A DNA stretch of 64,000 nt from CAILZL01 sp963791615 (GTDB taxonomy: Bacteria > Pseudomonadota > Gammaproteobacteria > Steroidobacterales > Steroidobacteraceae), in assembly GCA_963791615.1 (NCBI GenBank), contig CAWBTE010000008.1:124001-188000 (forward strand), read 5' to 3'. The notes under the pieces were generated by a model that was not told where the DNA came from, did not search any database, and saw nothing but the letters and a program-made list of their open reading frames with translations. Made by a program: the position numbers and the translations under genes. This document shows, in pieces, positions 1 to 7,900 of this stretch. Position 1 is the stretch's first letter; every line of letters begins with the position of its first letter.

Positions 1-2
1 TG

Positions 3-56
3 AAGAATGCCAAGAATTCGGACGCAATCTGGCTGACTGCTGCGTGGCGTTTCTAG
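3..56 (+). CDS. C-terminal end of an outer membrane beta-barrel protein (partial)
   Basis: Only the last 17 codons and the stop (TAG, 54-56) lie in the window. The residues end in ...AIWLTAAWRF. Alternating hydrophobic and aromatic residues with a terminal Phe are the usual signature of the last strand of an outer membrane barrel (porin or TonB receptor), recognised by BamA. A strong hairpin follows 22 bases later, as expected at the end of a transcription unit. The family cannot be told from so little sequence, and the reading frame is inferred only from this C-terminal pattern. Confidence 0.4.
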   Translation, partial: KNAKNSDAIWLTAAWRF

Positions 57-77
57 GAAAAAACACGTTCAGCTGAC

Positions 78-113
78 ATGAAACGGAATGCTGATGCATT
101 CCGTTTCATTTTC
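78..113 (+). terminator. Rho-independent terminator after the truncated left-edge gene
   Basis: A perfect 14-bp stem (78-91 with 96-109, core GAAACGGAATGC) with the tetraloop TGAT is followed by ATTTTC. It sits 22 bases after the stop codon at 56, and no other rightward gene is nearby. Confidence 0.75.
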
Positions 114-192
114 ATGACTCCGGCCGCTTGATCAGTCAAACCACTTCAAGCGACTACTCACAGAATGGGTGGGTCGGTAAACGAACAGCCAG

Positions 193-738
193 CTATTGCT
201 GGCCCGGCATTGAAACCAGCAGATCCGCCAGTTCATCGGCATGCTCTTCTTCGACAGCCAGAATGCCTTCCAGCAGTCGCCGCGTGGTCGGATCGTTGTC
301 GCTCAGATACTGGATCAGGCTGCGGTAGCTGTCGATGGCGATGCGTTCAGCGACCAGGTTCTCGCGAATCATGGTGGCAAGGGTACTGCCCTCGACGTAC
401 TCGGCATGACTGCGTTTGGTCAGGCTATCTGGTGCAAAGTCCGGCTCGCCACCCAATTGCACGATACGTTCAGCCAGCTGGTCAGCATGACCCAGCTCTT
501 CGTTAGCGTGCGCCAGAAATTCCTGCGCCACACTTTGCGAATTGATGCCGCGCGCCATGAAATGGTGACGCCGATAGCGCAAAACGCAGATCAGCTCGGT
601 TGCCAACGCGTCGTTAAGTCGTTTGAGTACGGTTTCACGGTCGGCCGTATAGCCATCCGTCACCGCACCATCATCGAGATGCTCCCGGGCGCGCGTCCGC
701 AGGAGTTGCAGGTCGGTTTGTAACTTGTCGGTAGCCAT
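193..738 (-). CDS. Ferritin-like diiron protein (bacterioferritin/Dps-type)
   Basis: About 181 residues forming the four-helix ferritin-like fold. The first helix carries LATELICVLRYRRHHFMARG. The second carries HANEELGHADQL, an E-E-x-x-H diiron half-site. A second half-site lies near the end in ILAVEEEHADELADLL. The family oxidises and stores iron or protects DNA from peroxide; which of these applies is not decided by sequence. The open frame continues upstream to 843, but the ATG at 738 (MATDKLQTDL) is preferred because the extra N-terminal residues look unlike the family. The ribosome binding site is weak at both starts. The gene is transcribed away from the Crp-type regulator. Confidence 0.75.
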   Translation of the reverse strand: MATDKLQTDLQLLRTRAREHLDDGAVTDGYTADRETVLKRLNDALATELICVLRYRRHHFMARGINSQSVAQEFLAHANEELGHADQLAERIVQLGGEPDFAPDSLTKRSHAEYVEGSTLATMIRENLVAERIAIDSYRSLIQYLSDNDPTTRRLLEGILAVEEEHADELADLLVSMPGQQ

Positions 739-863
739 AAGCGCTGGTTCCAGTAGGGAGTGAAGAGTCGAGATACTCAGCGACAGTTTGTAAACGTCGG
801 CGCTGATCTTCTGTGCGTCAGCGTACTCATCGCAGCAGCCCATGACGCACGAATGAATTTACC

Positions 864-946
864 GTGACCGGAAATAATTCACCGGTCACTCACTTTAAAG
901 CGCATGCTGACTCATTGAATATAAACCGGGTCAGGTGCTGACCCGG
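864..946. other. Two perfect hairpins in the 442-bp gap between the ferritin-like gene and the Crp-type regulator
   Basis: The gap 739-1180 holds no credible gene. It contains two perfect inverted repeats: GTGACCGG...CCGGTCAC (864-871 with 882-889, loop of 10) and CCGGGTCAG-gtg-CTGACCCGG (926-946). Both share the core ACCGG/CCGGT and lie between divergent genes, so they may be operators. Neither has a T-run that would suggest a terminator. Function is inferred only from position. Confidence 0.45.
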
Positions 947-1180
947 AACAATGGGTTGCACAGCGACATGGTGCAGCTCGATAAATCCATGCCTGATTGC
1001 CAAGTCACATGAATGTACGGCAGCGTACAGAGAATAATGAATACGCAAGCTTAAAATCGGGCTATCGACGAACAAGCTAAGTTCACATCGGATAGCACTG
1101 CCGACTCTACTTTGGCCGCGAGTTGGGATTTCCACTGGCACCCGTCCAGAGGCTCAATCACATTTCCAATGAGAGGCCGT

Positions 1181-1927
1181 ATGACCATGGTAAATAACAC
1201 CACGCCAACCAATAAGTTGCTGGCTGCGTTACCGGCGCAGAGTCGAAAAATCCTGCTCGCCAGCTGTGAAACAGTCGAGCTGGGTTTTGCTGATGTGCTG
1301 CGCGATTCAGGGGACCCGATTCGTCATGTGTACTTTCCGGTCGACAGTTTCATTTCACTGATCACAACGCTCGACAATGGTGAGAAGCTGGAGGTCGGCA
1401 TCGTCGGCGCGGAAGGCATGTACGGCATGTCGCTCATACTGGGAATCAACGTAGCCTCGCACCATGCGCTGGTGCAGGGCGCAGGCACGGCATTACGCAT
1501 GACGGCATCAGCATTTACCCGTCATTTAAACAACAACCCGGCATTCAGCGAGAAGCTGCATCGTTATGTTTACGTGCTGATGCGCCAGCTCGCGCTGACG
1601 GCGGCATGCAGTCACTATCACGATATTGCGGCGCGTCTGGCGCGCTGGCTGCTGCTGACCCGTGATCGGTCGCACTCCGATCAATTCCGCCTCACCCATG
1701 AATTTCTGGCGTACATGCTGGGCGTGCGCCGGGTGGGTATTACCGAGGCGGCAACGACCTTGCAGAGGCGTGGCTTGATCGAATATCGGCGCGGCCAGAT
1801 TGCGATATTGAATGGTCCCGGTCTGGAAAAAGCGTCGTGCAGTTGTTATCGGCAGGCCAACAACCTGTATGAAAAAACCATGGGCAGCAGGAGTAGCAAG
1901 TCGAAGCGTCGTGCTTTGCATGGTTGA
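1181..1927 (+). CDS. Crp/Fnr-family transcriptional regulator
   Basis: About 248 residues. The N-terminal half is a cyclic-nucleotide-binding-like beta-barrel (DSGDPIRHVYFPVDSFISLI, then GEKLEVGIVGAEGMYGM). The C-terminal half has the Crp-type winged helix (LTHEFLAYMLGVRRVGITEA). The barrel lacks the canonical cAMP-binding R-S/T pair and there is no Fnr Cys cluster, so the ligand is unknown. GAGAGG at 1171-1176 favours a start at ATG 1181 or 1187; the frame can be extended to a TTG at 1112, which is less likely. The stop codon at 1925-1927 touches the GTG of the glucan synthase gene, so the two are probably co-transcribed and translationally coupled. Confidence 0.85.
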   Translation: MTMVNNTTPTNKLLAALPAQSRKILLASCETVELGFADVLRDSGDPIRHVYFPVDSFISLITTLDNGEKLEVGIVGAEGMYGMSLILGINVASHHALVQGAGTALRMTASAFTRHLNNNPAFSEKLHRYVYVLMRQLALTAACSHYHDIAARLARWLLLTRDRSHSDQFRLTHEFLAYMLGVRRVGITEAATTLQRRGLIEYRRGQIAILNGPGLEKASCSCYRQANNLYEKTMGSRSSKSKRRALHG

Positions 1928-4900
1928 GTGCGTATACCCGTGACAGCGCTACTGCATCGCATTTTCAAATCAAAATCAGAAACTTCGCCGTGGCATGCCT
2001 ACGCCAGCAGTAGTGGCAAGCTGGTTCGCGAAGAGTTATTCAGCATCGAGCGCCTGGAACAGCATGCGGCCACACTGGCCGCAGTACAACTTGTTGCCAT
2101 CAAGCCACCCAGACGCCACTCGCTCCAGGCCCGACTCAAGGACAACGAAGCGGTACTGTTATCTACCTATCGCGCCATTGCCGCGTCCGTGAGCGAAGGT
2201 CATGCGATCACCCCCGCAGCGGAATGGCTGATCGACAACTACCACCTGGTGGAAGCGCAGACGCGCCAGATCAAGGACGACCTGCCGCCGCGTTTTTATC
2301 GACAACTGCCAAAGCTTGCAAGTGGCGACTTCACCGGCTACCCGCGCGTGTTCGGCATCGCCTGGGCCTACGTCGCACACAGCGACAGCCTGTTTGATCC
2401 CGAGACGCTGCGGCGTTTTGTGCAGGCTTATCAACAGGTGCAGCCGCTGACCATCGGTGAATTGTGGGCGGTGGCGATCACTTTGCGGGTGGTGCTGGTG
2501 GAAAATCTCCGGCGCGCAGCGGAGCGAATTGTAGGTAGCCGTGTGGCGCGTCAGCAAGCGGATCGAGTGGCCGACCAGATGCTCGGGGTCAACGGCCATG
2601 TTATCGATCCGGCTTTTATCGCTGACCCGGGTGCACTGATTCGCCAACATCAGGAGGACGCTCGATTCTTTGCGGTATTCGTAGTGCAGCTGGTCAAGCG
2701 TTTGCGCGATCAGGACCCACGGGTAACGCCTGCATTGTTGTGGCTGGACAACATGTTGACGGCGCAGGGCAGCAGCGCTGACACCATGGTTCACGACGAA
2801 CACCAGCGGCAGGGAGCATCGAATGTCACCGTGCGCAATATCGTCACCAGCATGCGACTGATATCCGATGTCAACTGGCCGGATTTTTTTGAGGATGTGT
2901 CACTGGTTGATGCCGAGTTGCGCGCCACGCAAGTGGCTGGCGATGGTGTTGACAGCAGTTTTTCCAGCATGGATTTCGCGACCCGCAATCTGTATCGCAG
3001 CGTGATAGAAGAACTGGCGCGTGGCTCCAAACAGACTGAACTGGAGATTGCGCGTGTTGTGGTCGCGGCGACACAGGGCGCTGTAACTCAACAGACTGAT
3101 CGGCGCGAAGGCGATCCGGGCTACTACCTGCTGGCCGGGGGACGTCCGGCCTTCGAGCGCAGCCTGGGTTATCGCGCGCCCCTGCGTCACTGGCTGAGTC
3201 GCTGCAACGCCGCCATCGGTCCGGGTGGTTATATCGGCGCCATTCTGTTGATGACCTTCATGGTGTTGGCGCTGCCGATGTGGCTACTGCATTCACGCCA
3301 GGTGCCTGGCTGGCAATGGGGAGCGCTCGGGCTGTTGGGTTTGATACCAGCCATTGATCTGGCGGTGGCATTGATTAATCGCGCAGTCACCCGTGGCTTT
3401 GGCGCGACGTTATTGCCTGGCCTTGAACTGCGCGACGGCGTGCCAGCACAGCTGCGCACCATGGTGGTGGTGCCGATGATGCTGACCACAGCTGAGGCGT
3501 TGCAGGCGCAGATCGAACGTCTTGAAGTGCACTACCTGGCATCGTCGCAGGGTGAACTGCACTTCGCCCTGCTTTCGGACTGGACTGATGCTGCGACCGA
3601 GAACGTTGACGGTGATGCCGGGCTACTGCAGCTGGCCATCGATGGCATAACACGCCTGAATCGTGTGCACGGTCTGATGGCAGAAGGTGAACGCTTCTAC
3701 TTCCTGCATCGACGGCGCAAGTGGAGCGAAGACCAGCAGCAGTGGATGGGCTGGGAGCGAAAACGCGGCAAGTTGCATGAACTCAATCAGTTACTGCGCG
3801 GCGGGGTGGATACCAGCTTTATTGGAATTGATGAGATTGCGCATCCGCTGCCGCAAGCGGTGCGCTTTGTCGTCACGCTGGATGCCGATACCCGATTGCC
3901 ACGCGAGTCCGTAAGGCGCTTGATCGGCAAGCTGGCACATCCGCTCAATCAACCACGCTTCGATGCGGCCACCGGCTGTGTCATCGAGGGCTACGCGGTG
4001 TTGCAGCCACGCGTGACGCCATCGTTACCTGTTGGACGCGAGGGCTCGCTGTTTCAGCGGGTATTTTCCAGCATGACCGGCATCGATGCCTACGACTCCA
4101 CAGTGTCGGATGTGTATCAGGATCTGTTCGGCGCAGGTTCCTACGCTGGCAAGGGTATTTACGACATTGATGCTTTTGAAGCGGCATTGAGCAATCGCGT
4201 GCCGGAAGGCTCGCTGCTCAGTCACGACTTGTTCGAAGGCACCTTCGCCCGCGCAGGGCTCGCTTCCGATATTGAAGTGGTGGAAGAATTTCCATCGCGC
4301 TACGACGTAGCCGCGGCACGCACACATCGCTGGGCGCGCGGCGATTGGCAATTGCTGCCGTGGATCTTGGGGCGAAAAGATGCTGCACGAAGCGGCAGTG
4401 GTTTGCTGCCCCTCATCGGTCTGTGGAAAATGATCGACAATCTGCGACGCACGCTCTCGGCGCCCGCAATTGTCATGGCGCTGCTGGCGGGATGGTTGTT
4501 ACCGCTGCCCGCCGCGTTGTTATGGACAGCATTTGTGCTGACTACCATTGTGTTGCCGGGATTATTGCCGGTACTCGCCGCCATCCTGCCGCGACGACGC
4601 GGCGTCAGCGCACACAGTCATCTGCGTGCCCTGGCGAATGATCTCGGGCTTGCTCTGTTGCAGATGTTTTTTGTCATCACTTTGCTGGCTCATCAGGCGT
4701 GGTTGATGACCGACGCCATTGGCCGCACCTTGTTTCGCCTGTTTGTAAGTCATCGCAACCTGCTTGAGTGGGTGACTGCAGCGCAGGCGCAGCTCAGTGC
4801 GCGACTCACGCTGGTTGCCATGTATAGACGCATGTTTTCCAGTGTATTCATTGCAGTTGTTGCTGCAATGCTGATGATGTTGATTGGAAGTTCGGCGTGG

Positions 4901-7900
4901 TGGCTGGCGCTGCCGTTTATTTTATTGTGGCTGGCCGCACCAGCCATTGCACGCGCAATCAGCGAGTCGCCGCTGGTGGCGGGACGCCTGGCAGTCTCCA
5001 GCGAGGATGCATTGGCGCTGCGTCTGGTAGCACGGCGTACCTGGCGATATTTCGAGACCTTCGTAACGCCATTGGATCACATGCTGCCGCCGGATAACTT
5101 CCAGGAAGATCCACAGCCGGTGCTGGCGCATCGCACCTCGCCTACCAACATGGGTCTGTATCTGTTGTGTGCTGTCAGTGCGCGTGATTTTGGCTGGGCT
5201 GGTATGCCAGACATCGTGGCGCGCCTGGAAGCAACACTGGCGACCATGCACCGCCTGCAGAAATGTCGCGGCCACTTCTATAACTGGTACGAGACGCGTG
5301 ATCTGCGGCCGCTGGAACCACGCTATGTTTCGTCGGTGGACAGTGGCAATCTCGCAGCACATCTGATTGCAGTGGCCAATGCCTGCCGCGAGTGGGCCGA
5401 CAGTGATGTGGATGACAGCGCCAGTCTGGCCGGTATTGCCGATGCTGTGCACCTGACCCGCACCGCGCTGCGACAACTACCTGATGTTCGCACACACGCC
5501 ATTACCCGTCGTCAGCTTGAAGATGCTCTGAATGCCCTGAGTGCGGCATTTCAGAAACTTGCAAATGATGCCTCCGTTCGCGCTGAGCCTGAGCTTGTCG
5601 AACGGGTCGAAGCATTCCGGTCATTAGAACCTTACGACAGGCACAGGGCGAACGATAAAGAATCACGATCGGAAAACATCGTCATTCTTGCCACCACTTT
5701 GGCAGACAGTGCGCGTGCGCTGGCCAACGAGCAAACCGGAGGACAGGACGACGCTGCGCATACCGACCTGCTGTACTGGGCGGAGGCCACGCTCGGCTCG
5801 ATTGCAAGCTGGCAGCGTGAGGTAATGCAGTCAGATGCTGCGCGCCTGGTGTTGCAGCAACGCTTGCTTGCCATTGCGATGGACGCACACACCATGGCAC
5901 TGGCCATGGAGTTCGAATTCCTGCTCGATCCGGAACGTAATTTGCTGTCCATCGGCTACAGCGCCACCGACGGTACGCTCGATCCCAGTTGTTACGACTT
6001 GCTGGCCTCGGAAGCACGACTGGCGAGCTTTTTTGCGATCGCAAAGAACGATGTATCCACTCGGCACTGGTTTCGCCTCGGCCGTTCCGTAACAGCAATC
6101 GGGCGCGGCGCGGCGCTGATTTCCTGGTCCGGGTCGATGTTCGAGTACTTGATGCCATCGCTGGTGATGCGCGCACCGGTGGGCAGTCTGCTGGAACAAA
6201 CCAGTCGCCTGATCGTGCGCCGACAGATTGCTTACGGCGCAGCGCTCGGCGTTCCCTGGGGTGTTTCCGAGTCGGCATTCAGCGCGCGCGATCTCGAGTT
6301 CACTTATCAGTATTCGAACTTTGGCGTGCCGGGGCTGGGCCTGAAACGAGGCCTGAGCGAGAACCTGGTGATTGCACCTTATGCCACGGCGCTCGCGGCG
6401 ATGGTCGATCCGGCTGCGGCGGTATGCAATTTTGCAAAACTGACTACGGTGGGTGCGTATGGCCGTTATGGGTTTTACGAAGCGCTCGACTATACGCGTT
6501 CCCGGCTGCCCTCCGGATCGCACGTGGCCATCGTGCGTGCCTTCATGGCGCATCACCATGGCATGACCGTGGTGGCGATTGCCAATGTGCTGTTCGACGG
6601 CCGCATGCGTGCGCGTTTTCATGCCGAAGCCAGCGTGCAGGCCACCGAACTGCTGTTGCAGGAGCGCACGCCACGTGATGTTTCCATTGCTCATCCGCGC
6701 GCTGAAGAAGTTGCCACTGCAGCGCGCATCAGCAGTACAGATTTTCCGGAAGTACGGCGATTACATACGCCACACACAGCCACGCCACAGACTCATTTGC
6801 TGTCGAATGGCCGCTATGCGGTGATGCTCACCGGCGCTGGTTCCGGCTACAGTCGCTGGCGCGAGCTGGGCCTGACACGCTGGCGCGAAGATGCCACGCG
6901 CGACGATGCCGGCAGCTATATATTTTTGCGTGATGCCGCAGACGGCACTGTCTGGTCCGCCGGCTATCAGCCTAGCGGAGTGGAGCCAGACAGCTACGAA
7001 GTGACTTTTACCGAAGATCGTGCCGAGTTCCAGCGCATTGACGGCAAGCTGGCCACAACACTGCATGTGGTGGTATCTCCTGAAGACGACGCCGAGGTAC
7101 GGCGTGTGTCGATCACCAACAGCGGTGATGATGCACGCGACATTGATGTCACCTCCTACAGTGAACTGGTGCTGGCGCCGCCAGCGGCCGACAACGCGCA
7201 TCCGGCATTTTCAAAACTTTTTGTGCAGACTGAATATGTTGCGCGGCTCGGTCTGCTGCTCGCCACGCGCCGACGCCGTTCACCCGACGAAGCGCAGGTC
7301 TGGGTCGCGCATCACGTGGTAGTGGAAGGCGAAGTGCTGGGTCGGGCCGAATACGAAACAGATCGGACGCGTTTTCTGGGGCGCAGTCGTGAAATCAATG
7401 CAGCGATTGCCGTAATGGATGGCAGGCCGCTATCGAATACCGTCGGCACCGTACTTGATCCGATCTTTGCATTGCGCAGTCGCGTGCGCATTCAACCCGG
7501 CGCGACCGTGCGATTGTCCTTCTGGACCAGCGTGGCCGAATCACGCGTCGCGGTGCTGGATTTGTTCGACAAGCATCACGATGCCAATGCCTTTGTGCGT
7601 GCAGCTACTTTGGCATGGACACAAGCACAGGTGCAGCTGCGCCATCTGGGCGTGACTGCCGAACAAACCAACCTGTTTCAGCGCCTCGCCGGTCATGTGT
7701 TGTATGCCAATGCCTCGTTGCGACCCTCGTCCGATACCATTCAACGTGGCGGCGGTACGGCCCCTGCCCTGTGGGCGCAGGGTATTTCCGGCGATTTGCC
7801 CATCGTGCTATTGCGCATCGATCATGTCGAAGACATCGATATCGTGCGGCAGCTGTTGCGCGCGCATGAATACTGGCGACTGAAACAACTGGCAGTCGAT

